From: an uncultured SAR116 cluster alpha proteobacterium
GTDB lineage: Bacteria > Pseudomonadota > Alphaproteobacteria > Puniceispirillales > Puniceispirillaceae
Length of the DNA: 64,000 nucleotides
Direction: 5' to 3'
Assembly: GCA_902518965.1 (NCBI GenBank)
Contig: CABYIQ010000001.1
Coordinates: 124,001-188,000, forward strand
Every line of letters begins with the position of its first letter. Position 1 is the first letter of the stretch. Position numbers and translations under genes: made by a program. This document shows positions 40,966 to 50,898 of the stretch, piece by piece. The notes beneath the pieces were generated by a model. That model saw only the letters and a list, made by a program, of their open reading frames with translations, was not told the origin of the DNA and ran no database searches.

Positions 40966-43504
40966 TCCTATTCGGTACTACGATTACCCGTTTTGGTGAC
41001 TGATTATTCAGATATTTCTTAACTGCATCAAGGCTGAGCGCGTCTTCCTCTACTTTCTGTTTGTCACAATCCACAGGCAATAATAATGTCGCCCGCACTT
41101 TTCCATTAACCTGAACGGCGATCTCAACGTTGTCTGATATAAGCCATTTTTTATCTGTCTGTGGCCAGGCAGCCTGGCTAACCAGACCATCTGCGTGGGT
41201 GATTTGCCAGATTTCCTCAGCAATATGTGGTGAAAATGGAGACAAAAGTATAGCCAAATGGCGCATAGCATAGCTGCGGATAGCCTTATTATGCTGTTTA
41301 TCGTCCTTATAATCTGAAATGGCGTTAACCAATACGTGAAGATGGGCAACACATCTGTTAAAGGCAAACCGATCGATATCTGTCTCAATAGATTGAATGG
41401 CCGCATGCAAAGCGCGCAACAAAGCATCATCCTGATCTGATAATTTGACTCTGTCAGGGTTGAAATCACGTCCTGACGTATCTGTTTTCTGTGCTAGTTT
41501 CCAGATTTTCTGCATAAACCGGAAGGCGCCTTCAATGCCTGCTTCGGTCCACTCCAGATCGCGTTCTGGTGGCGAATCAGAAAGCATAAATAGCCGTGCT
41601 GTGTCTGCTCCATATGTTGCTAGAATATGCTCAGGATCAATGACATTTCGCTTGGACTTACTCATCTTTTCTACTCGACCTGCCTGAACCGGCTCTTTCG
41701 TCTGCTTATGCAGCCAGCTATCACCCTTTTTTTCCACCTCGTTAGGGAACAACCATTGTCCATCGACTGTCTTGTAGCTTTGGTGGCAAACCATGCCCTG
41801 TGTCATCATCCCGGCGAAAGGCTCATCCAAATCGATATAGCCCACCGTCGACAACGCACGGGTGAAAAAACGGGAATAGAGAAGATGAAGGACGGCATGT
41901 TCTACACCGCCAATATATTGGTCAACCGGCATCCAATAAGAGGCGGCATTCCTTGAAAAAGCTACATCTGCATTGGGATCTGCATAGCGTAGAAAATACC
42001 AGGAGCTCTCAAAAAATGTATCGAAAGTGTCTGTCTCGCGCCGAGCTCTTTTCCCGCATTTTGGACAAACTGCATCTGCCCAATTGGGGTGCCGATCAAG
42101 CGGGTTGCCTGGTGTATCAAACTCGACATCTTCAGGTAGAGTCACAGGCAGCTGTTCCTCTGGAACTGGCACAGGTCCACAGGTTGGGCAGTGAATTATT
42201 GGGATTGGGCAGCCCCAGTAACGCTGGCGAGATACCCCCCAGTCACGCAAGCGATAGATGATTTTCTGAGTGCCAGAATTTGAAGTCTCCAGCGCATTAA
42301 TCGCTGCTTTTTTACCCGCTTCAATATCTAATCCCGTCCAAGGTCCTGAATTTATAAGATGCCCAGGTCCTGAATAAGCTGTATTAGTAATCTCGATCAT
42401 TTCATCTGTATGGGTGGGTTGAACGACAGGCAAAACCGGCAAATTATAGGCATTTGCAAAATCAAGATCTCGCTGATCATGAGCCGGGCACCCAAAAATA
42501 GCTCCTGTGCCGTAATCCATAAGAACGAAATTGGCGATATACACAGGTAGCGTTTCACCCTCAATCAGTGGATGATTGGCATAATGGCCAGTGAAAAAAC
42601 CTTTTTTTTCTGCTTTTTCAATTGCTGCCTCAGATGTGCCAAGACGGGCACATTCCGCAATAAAGTTCTGCAGCTCAGAGTTGTCTGACTGCCAGGATGT
42701 GGTGAGCGGGTGTTGCGTGGATAAGGCAATGAAGGAGGCGCCATACAATGTATCAGGCCGTGTAGTAAACACTTCGATTTTCTGGCCTGTTTTTTCTAAG
42801 TCAAAGTGAACTGTTGCGCCTTCTGATCGCCCAATCCAGTTATGCTGCATCAAGCGGACGCGGTCTGGCCATTTATCAAGCTTTTCGATAGCAGCCAGCA
42901 GGTCTTCTGCATAATCCGATATGGACAAAAACCATTGTGAAAGCTGGCGGCGTTCAACAGGGGCACCTGACCGCCAACCTTTGCCATCTACAACCTGTTC
43001 ATTTGCCAAGACAGTATGTTCAACTGGGTCCCAATTGACCCAGCTTTCCTTGCGGTAAGCAAGCCCTGCCTCTAGAAAGTCTAAAAACATTTTTTGTTCA
43101 TGCTTATAATAATCAGGTGAACAAGTTGTTACTTCTCTGTCCCAGTCATAGGAGAGACCCATGGTTTTTAGCTGGGCTCGCATGGCAGCAATATTTTCAA
43201 TTGTCCATTTGCCTGGATGAATATTGCGCTCAATTGCTGCATTTTCCGCTGGAAGGCCAAAAGCGTCCCATCCCATAGGGTGAAGAACATTAAAACCTTT
43301 TGCCCGCTTAAACCTTGCAACTACATCTCCAAGCGCGTAATTACGGACATGTCCCATGTGTATTCGCCCTGATGGATAGGGAAACATTTCAAGGACGTAA
43401 TATTTTTCACGGCCAACATCTATATTTGTTTTGAAACACTGTTCTTTATCCCATATGGCTTGCCATTTGGCTTCAAGAACAGAGGGCGAAAATGGGACCA
43501 TCAT
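40946..43504 (-). CDS. leuS: Leucyl-tRNA synthetase
   Basis: [65 protein letters not shown]. Confidence 0.99.
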   Translation of the reverse strand: MMVPFSPSVLEAKWQAIWDKEQCFKTNIDVGREKYYVLEMFPYPSGRIHMGHVRNYALGDVVARFKRAKGFNVLHPMGWDAFGLPAENAAIERNIHPGKWTIENIAAMRAQLKTMGLSYDWDREVTTCSPDYYKHEQKMFLDFLEAGLAYRKESWVNWDPVEHTVLANEQVVDGKGWRSGAPVERRQLSQWFLSISDYAEDLLAAIEKLDKWPDRVRLMQHNWIGRSEGATVHFDLEKTGQKIEVFTTRPDTLYGASFIALSTQHPLTTSWQSDNSELQNFIAECARLGTSEAAIEKAEKKGFFTGHYANHPLIEGETLPVYIANFVLMDYGTGAIFGCPAHDQRDLDFANAYNLPVLPVVQPTHTDEMIEITNTAYSGPGHLINSGPWTGLDIEAGKKAAINALETSNSGTQKIIYRLRDWGVSRQRYWGCPIPIIHCPTCGPVPVPEEQLPVTLPEDVEFDTPGNPLDRHPNWADAVCPKCGKRARRETDTFDTFFESSWYFLRYADPNADVAFSRNAASYWMPVDQYIGGVEHAVLHLLYSRFFTRALSTVGYIDLDEPFAGMMTQGMVCHQSYKTVDGQWLFPNEVEKKGDSWLHKQTKEPVQAGRVEKMSKSKRNVIDPEHILATYGADTARLFMLSDSPPERDLEWTEAGIEGAFRFMQKIWKLAQKTDTSGRDFNPDRVKLSDQDDALLRALHAAIQSIETDIDRFAFNRCVAHLHVLVNAISDYKDDKQHNKAIRSYAMRHLAILLSPFSPHIAEEIWQITHADGLVSQAAWPQTDKKWLISDNVEIAVQVNGKVRATLLLPVDCDKQKVEEDALSLDAVKKYLNNQSPKRVIVVPNRIVNVVC

Positions 43505-43553
43505 AAATTCACCATTGAGAGGGAAAAACCACTACCGGTTTTGGGGAAAGGGT

Positions 43554-44090
43554 TTAATTTGTCGTTTCAACATAGCCTGATGCACGAATTTCTCGTGCTC
43601 GTGTTAAAATAAGCTCTTCCATCTGTTTACCCATCTCACGGTCTGTGCCGCTGTCTTGCCAGCTGTTTCCGGCCCGCTTTTGAACGTAAACAACGACACG
43701 GATACCATCCGCGCGCAGTTCCCGGTCAAGAACGAACGCTGTCATTTTTATACGTTCATCGGATGTTTTATTTAACTGATACCATTCGGTTACAATCGTG
43801 CCACCAAATGTGTCTACATCATCTAAAGGAATAGTTGACATAACATCCAGAGAAGCGCGCCACAATAATGCGTTTATTGGCAGGCCAACGCCGTTGGAGT
43901 TATTGCCCATTCCGGCAATGTCTTTGAGACTTATGCCCTGTTCAGCTCGGCCTGTAAGAATTGAACCTGGTCCTTTTTCTGAAGTGGTAGTCGTGCCAGA
44001 ACATGCGTTCAAACCGAAGAATACGGATAGAATCAGAAAAAGGCGCATATTATAATTCCTGTTAAAAAAAAAGAGAGGCTTGGAAGCCAA
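43554..44090 (-). CDS. DUF3576-type lipoprotein
   Basis: Lipobox LNACSG; LPINALLWRASLDVMSTIPLDDVDTFGGTIVTEWY; next to leuS as common in alphaproteobacteria. Confidence 0.85.
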   Translation of the reverse strand: MASKPLFFFNRNYNMRLFLILSVFFGLNACSGTTTTSEKGPGSILTGRAEQGISLKDIAGMGNNSNGVGLPINALLWRASLDVMSTIPLDDVDTFGGTIVTEWYQLNKTSDERIKMTAFVLDRELRADGIRVVVYVQKRAGNSWQDSGTDREMGKQMEELILTRAREIRASGYVETTN

Positions 44091-44101
44091 GCCTCTCTCT
44101 T
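44063..44101 (-). terminator. Rho-independent terminator of the porin gene
   Basis: Inverted repeat GAGAGGCTTGG..CCAAGCCTCTC, followed on the minus strand by a run of T residues. Confidence 0.9.
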
Positions 44102-44120
44102 ATACATCATTACAAGTAAC

Positions 44121-45062
44121 TTAGAAAGATACGTGTAAGCCGATGCTTGTAAATGTGTGGCTCTGTTCAGTACCAGCAGCATCTGCTGAATCTGTATCAG
44201 CTGATGTTAACGAAGCAGACAAACCTGGTGCGATAACATATGTTGCACCAATAGCAGTCATACTGTAATCCTGAGCTGCAGTTCCGTTTTCACCTTTATC
44301 CAATTCTAAACCAAGTGTAATGGCGTCGTCCAATGCGTAAGTAACACCTACAAGTGTTGCAGAATTATCTACGCCAGTTTCGTTGTTGGAGTTTTGCGCC
44401 ATCATAATTGTCGCTGCACCGAGTGGGATAGTAACGCCAAGGTGAGTATCAGTTTGGACATGCCCTCTTACTTCACCATAAACAACGTTTGCTACGCCTG
44501 CGTCGTAAGCAATTCTGTAAGCAGAAGCTTCACCTGTAGTTGCATCAGCCACAGCATGTGTGCCTGTAGCAGCGGTGTTGCCAAGTGAACCAGAAATTGA
44601 CAGACCGTCTATCAATGACGGTAATGTAACCGTTACATGGTCATTACCAATTCCAGGAAGGGCACCTGTGTAGGTGTTTGCATGCATATCAGCAGCGGCA
44701 GGACCTGCTTCTTCGGCAGTACCTGAGGCTTCAACATCGCCAGCGGTAAGTGCATGGTCGTCACCAGCATTCGTGTAGCTGATTGTGAGACCAGCAATGC
44801 CTGAGACTGAAACGATCATATCATCGTTAGCCCCACCCTCATCAATACCATAATTCAATGAGGTTGTGATACCGGAATCTGAGGTGTTAGAGAAACGGAT
44901 GTTGACGTCTGTTTCACTTGCTAGTGCTGAGTCATCCTCATTAGCTGCATTACCCATGTCAAGAACCATCTCCGATGAACCAGAGATGGAAATGTCAGCT
45001 GCCATTGCTGAGACTGAACCCAGAGCAACTAGAGCTGTAGATGCGAGAAGTATCTTACGCAT
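44121..45062 (-). CDS. Outer-membrane porin
   Basis: Signal peptide MRKILLASTALVALGSVSAMA, then DISISGSSEMVLDMGN...; beta-barrel alternation, C-terminal Phe (SIGLHVSF). Confidence 0.88.
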   Translation of the reverse strand: MRKILLASTALVALGSVSAMAADISISGSSEMVLDMGNAANEDDSALASETDVNIRFSNTSDSGITTSLNYGIDEGGANDDMIVSVSGIAGLTISYTNAGDDHALTAGDVEASGTAEEAGPAAADMHANTYTGALPGIGNDHVTVTLPSLIDGLSISGSLGNTAATGTHAVADATTGEASAYRIAYDAGVANVVYGEVRGHVQTDTHLGVTIPLGAATIMMAQNSNNETGVDNSATLVGVTYALDDAITLGLELDKGENGTAAQDYSMTAIGATYVIAPGLSASLTSADTDSADAAGTEQSHTFTSIGLHVSF

Positions 45063-45298
45063 AATTTTTCTCCCAAAAAGGTTAATTTTCATCATAATTG
45101 ACAATGTTTTTACAATACTTAAATTTACCAAATCAGCAATTATTACATTGCGATAGGTTTATCATTTGTTCAAATGCTGTGTCATTTTTGCAACAACTGA
45201 AATACTGAAGAATGTTAACAAACGCAGTGATTGGGCCTAAGGCTTGCATTTTATTACTTTAAAGCCCTAAAAGTTAATGAAATACGCGTGGATAGAAG

Positions 45299-45985
45299 AT
45301 GAAGGTGAAGGCAATGGAACTTTCAGATATTTCAAAAGCTTTTACTCAAGTTAGAACGAAAATTGACAGGGTGGCACGTAGCTGCAACAGACCGACGGAG
45401 CAAATTACTCTGATTGCTGTGTCCAAACAACAACAGAAAGACCGTATAGATGCCAGTTTGGCTGCGGGCCATCGCGTTTTCGGCGAAAATCGGGTTCAAG
45501 AGGCAAAAAAACGCTGGGCGAACCGTAAATATCAGTATTCCGAATTGCGTCTGCATCTTATCGGGCCCCTGCAGTCAAACAAAGCAGCTGATGCGGTGCG
45601 GCTATTTGACGTTATTCACACAATTGACAGGCCAAAGATCGCCATTGCTATAGCAAAGGAAGCAGCTCAGCAAAACAAAAACATTCAATGTTTCATCCAA
45701 GTTAACACAGGAGACGAGCCCCAGAAATCAGGCATTTCTCCTCGTGATTTATCTAGTTTTGTTGATTTCTGTCGGGAAGAGGTCGGCTTGCCCATTGCAG
45801 GTTTGATGTGTATTCCGCCTGTTGATGAAGAGGCAGCCATTCATTTTGGTTTTCTGAATACCCTGGCATCCCGAAATAATTTAACAGGCCTGTCTATGGG
45901 CATGAGCGGTGATTATGAAGAAGCAATAAGATTTGGAGCAACACATATTCGTGTTGGCTCTGCTCTGTTTGGTTCTAGAGAATAG
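45299..45985 (+). CDS. YggS-family pyridoxal-phosphate homeostasis protein
   Basis: ITLIAVSKQQ; VFGENRVQEAKKRW; LRLHLIGPLQSNKAADAVRLFDVIHTIDRPKIA; GLSMGMSGDYEEAIRFGATHIRVGSALFG. Confidence 0.95.
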   Translation: MKVKAMELSDISKAFTQVRTKIDRVARSCNRPTEQITLIAVSKQQQKDRIDASLAAGHRVFGENRVQEAKKRWANRKYQYSELRLHLIGPLQSNKAADAVRLFDVIHTIDRPKIAIAIAKEAAQQNKNIQCFIQVNTGDEPQKSGISPRDLSSFVDFCREEVGLPIAGLMCIPPVDEEAAIHFGFLNTLASRNNLTGLSMGMSGDYEEAIRFGATHIRVGSALFGSRE

Positions 45986-45999
45986 AAAAGCAACCTGTT

Positions 46000-47115
46000 T
46001 TACTCTGACTCAATCAGATGCCCGGTGCGTAGCTTTTTTGTTTTCAGATAGTCATGATTATGGGGGTTTGCGGGCAGACTCAGGCTAATTCGCTGGTTAA
46101 TAGTGATGCCATATTTTCCCAGTTGGCCCAGCTTATCTGGATTGTTAGTCATCAGCTTGATGGTTGTTACCCCTAACGCCTTCAGCATAGCTGCTGCAGG
46201 GCTGAATTCGCGCTCATCTGTCTCAAACCCTAGTCGGTGATTTGCATCGACTGTGTCTAATCCAGCATCTTGCAAAGCATAGGCCCTGATTTTATTCAGC
46301 AAGCCGATATCCCGGCCTTCTTGCGCAAGATAGAGCAAGATACCGCCACCAGCATTCGTCATTTGTTTTAATGCAGCCTGAAGTTGCAGACCACAGTCAC
46401 ATTTCAGACTGCCCAAAATATCACCTGTCACACATTGTGAGTGCAGTCGCACGAGAGGGGGCGTTTGGGGGCTGATCTTACCAACGAGAATTGCAAAATG
46501 TTCTTCTCTGTTGGCAGGTTGTCGAAACATTACAATCTTTGCATCAGCTGCGGCTGCAAGAGGCAACGTGGCGGTAATGCTGATACTCATTTCAGGTTCT
46601 TTATCCTCTGTGAGTTTTGTCAGCTCGTGCAGATCAAGAACAGGGACGTGAAAGCCCTCAGCTAGGCGAGCTTGTTGGCTTTGATTACGCGCAGAAATAC
46701 GGCTAAGCAGTGCTGCTGGTATCAGCTTTACGGCCCGCAGCAGCCGGCATGCCATATCAGGCAGGCTGTCCACATGCTCTCCCAGGATATTTGCATTTGC
46801 AGGTAGAAGCGTTCCATCTCCTAAGATAAGAGCTGTAATCTGACCATCATCAAAAGTTTCAGCTGGCACGGTAAAGCAACTCACCTTATCCGGAACTGTC
46901 CGGCCGAATGATGTCATGTGCCGCTTGGTAAGACAGAGTGTTTCTGAGCTTATTGCTATATCTTCAGGGCGCTCAGGTGCAATATCTGAAAATTCAGCAG
47001 CCCTCACTAATGCTGCCTGGCCCTTGCCATCCCGGATCATGACAGCTCCACCTCGGCGCAGGGTCATTGAAATGCGGTCAAATTTCAAATCAATTTGTGA
47101 TGCTGAATATTGCAT
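46000..47115 (-). CDS. ribA: GTP cyclohydrolase II with extended N-terminal domain
   Basis: LVRLHSQCVTGDILGSLKCDCGLQLQAAL; LYLAQEGRDIGLLNKIRAYALQDAGLDTVDANHRLGFETDEREF. Confidence 0.96.
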   Translation of the reverse strand: MQYSASQIDLKFDRISMTLRRGGAVMIRDGKGQAALVRAAEFSDIAPERPEDIAISSETLCLTKRHMTSFGRTVPDKVSCFTVPAETFDDGQITALILGDGTLLPANANILGEHVDSLPDMACRLLRAVKLIPAALLSRISARNQSQQARLAEGFHVPVLDLHELTKLTEDKEPEMSISITATLPLAAAADAKIVMFRQPANREEHFAILVGKISPQTPPLVRLHSQCVTGDILGSLKCDCGLQLQAALKQMTNAGGGILLYLAQEGRDIGLLNKIRAYALQDAGLDTVDANHRLGFETDEREFSPAAAMLKALGVTTIKLMTNNPDKLGQLGKYGITINQRISLSLPANPHNHDYLKTKKLRTGHLIESE

Positions 47116-47254
47116 TGTTTGATGACTTCATTATTGATTCGTAGTTCTGAACGACAAACCTAGCTTTTACGTCGTTTTCTGGCATTATGCAAATTTATAT
47201 TCACTTTTTCACAAAGCTAAACTTGAAGTAAGGTCGGTTTTTGGAGTTGATATC

Positions 47255-47983
47255 ATGGATACCGAAAATTTGCCGCTCTTGACACGGATTCTCTTGGTTG
47301 ATGATGATTATTATCTGCGGAGTGTTCTGTCTAGCCAACTGCGCAGTAAAGGTGTCATGGCCTTTGCAGAAGCATCCAGGGCAAGTGAGGCATTTGATCA
47401 AATTGACACATTTAAACCTGATTTAATCTTGTTGGATATGGAACTTCCTGACGGAAATGGTTTAGATATCTGTCAACGTCTGCGTGCACATGGATTTCAA
47501 AAACCAATTATCATGCTTACAGGCCAAATGGATGAAGAAGATATTGTCAAAGGCCTTGATAAAGGGGCAAGTGATTATATTGCTAAACCTATGCGGTTCA
47601 GTGAATTATTCTCGCTGGTCTGCGCACATCTGCGCCAAGATAAAGCATCGGATGATGTAAGATTCGCGACGCAGAGGTTTGAGTTTCAGCCTAACAAGAA
47701 GACACTCACCTGTTTGGACACACATCGCGTTATTTTTTTGACAGCAAAGGAAACTATGATGCTCAAAAAGCTTTTCCAGAGTTGGCCAGATACCATTTCA
47801 AAAGAGGTCCTTTTATCTGAAGTTTGGGGTTATCAGAATATGCTTGCAACCCATACGTTGGAAACGCATATCTATCGTCTGAGAAAGAAAATAGCCCGTT
47901 TCACAAAAGCCCCACTCGTTGAAACAACACAGGGTGGTTACAGACTGGTAAAAGGGAAAGTTTCGTTAGACCCTGGAAACTAA
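47255..47983 (+). CDS. Response regulator, receiver plus winged-helix DNA-binding domain
   Basis: RILLVDDDYYLRSVL; LILLDMELPDGNGLDIC; SKEVLLSEVWGYQNMLATHTLETHIYRLRKKI. Confidence 0.94.
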   Translation: MDTENLPLLTRILLVDDDYYLRSVLSSQLRSKGVMAFAEASRASEAFDQIDTFKPDLILLDMELPDGNGLDICQRLRAHGFQKPIIMLTGQMDEEDIVKGLDKGASDYIAKPMRFSELFSLVCAHLRQDKASDDVRFATQRFEFQPNKKTLTCLDTHRVIFLTAKETMMLKKLFQSWPDTISKEVLLSEVWGYQNMLATHTLETHIYRLRKKIARFTKAPLVETTQGGYRLVKGKVSLDPGN

Positions 47984-47986
47984 CAT

Positions 47987-48061
47987 TGGCTGGGGCGGTA
48001 GGATTCGAACCTACGATACACGATACCAAAAACCGATGCCTTACCACTTGGCTACGCCCCA
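47987..48061 (-). tRNA. tRNA-Gln (anticodon TTG)
   Basis: Minus strand TGGGGCGTAGCCAAGTGGTAAGGCATCGGTTTTTGGTATCGTGTATCGTAGGTTCGAATCCTACCGCCCCAGCCA; cloverleaf with encoded CCA. Confidence 0.95.
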
Positions 48062-48247
48062 TCATGAACCTTTGGCCTCGTTCTGACAAAGTGAGTACCT
48101 CATGCCAAAATCGCCAGACTGAACTGAGTACCAATCGGTTATTGTTCGCGAGAATATACTCACTAAGTCTATGGCGATCAATGAAAAAATCAGCTAAAAG
48201 CAATCTGAATTAGAGTGTTTCGTAGCAATTGATTTTCCTGCCCCTAC

Positions 48248-49114
48248 TCATGTGATCAAGCTTGTAGCCACTGCCCAGAATCCAAATGCGTTCAGCTCTT
48301 CACAAAGTTGACTAACGATATTCTTAGAGGTACTTAGCGCGAAACAACTTGCGCCGCTGCCTGACATTCCTACCCCTAACAAGTCATCGGCCACTGATGA
48401 ATTTTTCATCCGATGAATCAAAGTGGCGATCTGCGGACAGATGCGTATTGCTGGATTGTACAAATCATTACCAAGTGCGAGTACATCTTTGAGCTGGAGC
48501 ATATCATGTTCTGCAAAAGGAATTAAATTTGAGCTATAATTCTCCGGATGTAGTGCGCTAAATATTGTAGCCGTCAACATTGGGTGTCCAGGATTGGCGA
48601 TAGCGCAGTGAAGGTCTCCTTCTTTAAGTTTGACTGGACGAACATCTGTTCCATCCCCCTGCATAATCTGGTAACCGGGGCGAAGACAAACAGGCACATC
48701 TGCGCCAATGTCACTTGCCAGACAGAATAAGCGCTGTTTTTCAGATAGGCTTAACTCCATCATATCTGCAAGACAGCGAAGATAAGCGGCAACATCACTT
48801 GATCCGCCGCCAAGGCCGCTACTTACTGGAATGTATTTTTCGAGATGGATGTGGTGGGGTTGTGGCTTGAATCCAGCTGCTAAGACAGCGTTTCTTGTTT
48901 TATTGATAAGATTATCCTGAAGATTTTTTTGAAGTTCAGTTGCGAATGGCCCGCCGATGGTCAGGCCGGTAGGTCTGTTGTTTGATATAATCAGCTGATC
49001 TGCATAAGAAGTGAAAGCAGCGAATGAGATGAGTTCATGATATCCATCCGCTCTACGGCCTGTTATATTTAGGCTCAGATTTACTTTTGCTGGGGCGAGG
49101 CTATTCCAGTCCAT
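48248..49114 (-). CDS. ispE: 4-diphosphocytidyl-2-C-methyl-D-erythritol kinase
   Basis: APAKVNLSLNITGRRADGYHELIS; IPVSSGLGGGSSDVAAYLR; GVGMSGSGASCFAL. Confidence 0.95.
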   Translation of the reverse strand: MDWNSLAPAKVNLSLNITGRRADGYHELISFAAFTSYADQLIISNNRPTGLTIGGPFATELQKNLQDNLINKTRNAVLAAGFKPQPHHIHLEKYIPVSSGLGGGSSDVAAYLRCLADMMELSLSEKQRLFCLASDIGADVPVCLRPGYQIMQGDGTDVRPVKLKEGDLHCAIANPGHPMLTATIFSALHPENYSSNLIPFAEHDMLQLKDVLALGNDLYNPAIRICPQIATLIHRMKNSSVADDLLGVGMSGSGASCFALSTSKNIVSQLCEELNAFGFWAVATSLIT

Positions 49115-50891
49115 CTGCCATTTTTTCCGCAATTATAGTAGCGTATTTGTCTTCAATCCCCATATCCAAAGCCTGTCGCCATTTGTAACGTGCTTCAAGG
49201 AAGCGCCCGACCTTCCAATATGCATCACCAAGATGATCTACAATCACGGGATCTGTAGGGGCCAGCTGTATAGCTTTTTCTAACCACAGCACAGCTGAAT
49301 CAAAATTACTTTGTCGGAAATAGGCCCAGCCAAGGGAATCAGCAAAATAACCGGATGTTGGCTGCAAATTAACAGCCCTTTTTATCAATTCAAAAGCTTC
49401 TTCGATACGCCTGTTTTCATCAACCCACCAATAGCCGATATAATTTAATGTAAGTGAATCATCAGGGTTGAGTTGAAGTGCTTTTTGAAGGGCATTTTCT
49501 GCCAGTTCAACTTGGCCAGTACGCTCATAACTTATGCCGAGATTTCGATAGTTAAAGTTAGTTTGTCTACCTAAAGCCAACACTTGTTCAAAATAGTCGA
49601 TAGCGTGGTGATATAACTCTTCTCGTCTTGCAATTGTTCCTGCATGTTGCAAAATCAGCGCTTTTTCATGAGCAAACATCGCCTCTGTGCCGAAATCAGT
49701 TAATTCGGCAAGAGCATTTTCTGCGACGATGAAAGCTGAGTGTGCATTCCCTGTTTGCCGCGCAATTTCCATTTTTAGCATTATGGCTTGATTGAAATAG
49801 GGGCTGGTACCGGTAACCTGATTTAGATAGTCGACAGCTCTCTCATAGTCCGACTGATCAAAATAGGTTTGCGCTAAAATCAGTTGGCCAAGATCAAGTT
49901 CAGGCCAAATGGATAAAGCTAAATGTATGCGAGGCAGGATCAGGGATTGGCCATAAGGCGCACTGCCAAACCAGTTGAACTCAAAAATAAACTGAGCAAA
50001 GAGCTGGCGTACGTTTAGCTGTCGAAGCAGTTTTGTTTGGCGGGTTTTGTATAGATGAAGCAGCCACTCAGAAGCTAATTCCCCTCCCTGATATTTGCGG
50101 AGCATAGCTTTTGCATTGTCATGTGCGCCAAGTCGCCATAGGCCGGCAGTGGTAGCAATTAGAGTATAGCTGGCTGTTTTATTGCGCAGGCTTATGGATT
50201 TATAAAGAGAAATTGCTTCTGCAGTATTACCTGTAATCTCCGCAAAATAGGCTTGATGAAGCGTCAGAATTTCATGTGGAATATCTATTTTTGTGTTAAT
50301 TATGAAATCTATCATGCGCTGTTGTTCCCGCAGCGCGGTCTCTGGTTCGCCAAGACCAATAAGGGCAAGGCTTCGCAACCCAGCAGCAAACATATAACCA
50401 TGGTCTGTCAGGCTAATTTTATCACTGAGCGCAATAACAGCTTCCCAATCACCACTGTTCACTGCAGCGCTTAAGGCAGGCTCAGAGGACAGACTGAATT
50501 CGCTACCTAAATGCTCTAGTTCAGCAGCTATTTCTGCTGCTCTTTTTAGGTTTCCACTTTGATAATTACTCAGAAAACTCTGTTCCCACAGCATTAAATT
50601 ATCACTACCTTCAGATAAAGTTCGGTCAAAATAAAATCCAGCCGCAACATTATCCCCGTTGAATAGAGCTTGCCGCGCCGCAAGAAATTGTCCTGATTTT
50701 GAGGGAGGTAAATTTGGGGCTATTCTATTATCCTGTTGATTTAGAGGTTCATTTCTGTCTTCGGATATAGAAATGGACTGGCAAGACACGAAGAAGCAAG
50801 AACTTATAATCAAAAAGGCAGCTATAATCTTCCGCATTGACTGTTTGCCCTGTTTCCACTGCACATCTGACTGAGCGTTATGACGGAACAA
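49101..50891 (-). CDS. TPR-repeat lipoprotein
   Basis: Lipobox FVSC; multiple TPR motifs (NYRNLGISYERTGQVELAENALQKALQLNPDDSLTLNYIGYW...). Confidence 0.88.
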   Translation of the reverse strand: MFRHNAQSDVQWKQGKQSMRKIIAAFLIISSCFFVSCQSISISEDRNEPLNQQDNRIAPNLPPSKSGQFLAARQALFNGDNVAAGFYFDRTLSEGSDNLMLWEQSFLSNYQSGNLKRAAEIAAELEHLGSEFSLSSEPALSAAVNSGDWEAVIALSDKISLTDHGYMFAAGLRSLALIGLGEPETALREQQRMIDFIINTKIDIPHEILTLHQAYFAEITGNTAEAISLYKSISLRNKTASYTLIATTAGLWRLGAHDNAKAMLRKYQGGELASEWLLHLYKTRQTKLLRQLNVRQLFAQFIFEFNWFGSAPYGQSLILPRIHLALSIWPELDLGQLILAQTYFDQSDYERAVDYLNQVTGTSPYFNQAIMLKMEIARQTGNAHSAFIVAENALAELTDFGTEAMFAHEKALILQHAGTIARREELYHHAIDYFEQVLALGRQTNFNYRNLGISYERTGQVELAENALQKALQLNPDDSLTLNYIGYWWVDENRRIEEAFELIKRAVNLQPTSGYFADSLGWAYFRQSNFDSAVLWLEKAIQLAPTDPVIVDHLGDAYWKVGRFLEARYKWRQALDMGIEDKYATIIAEKMADGLE

Positions 50892-50898
50892 ACCCTAT

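Noticed and set aside
47986-48213. 75 aa ORF MAGAVGFEPTIHDTKNRCLTTWL...
   Set aside because: It is the antisense reading of tRNA-Gln; the 'AVGFEPT' start is a classic spurious translation across a tRNA T-arm.
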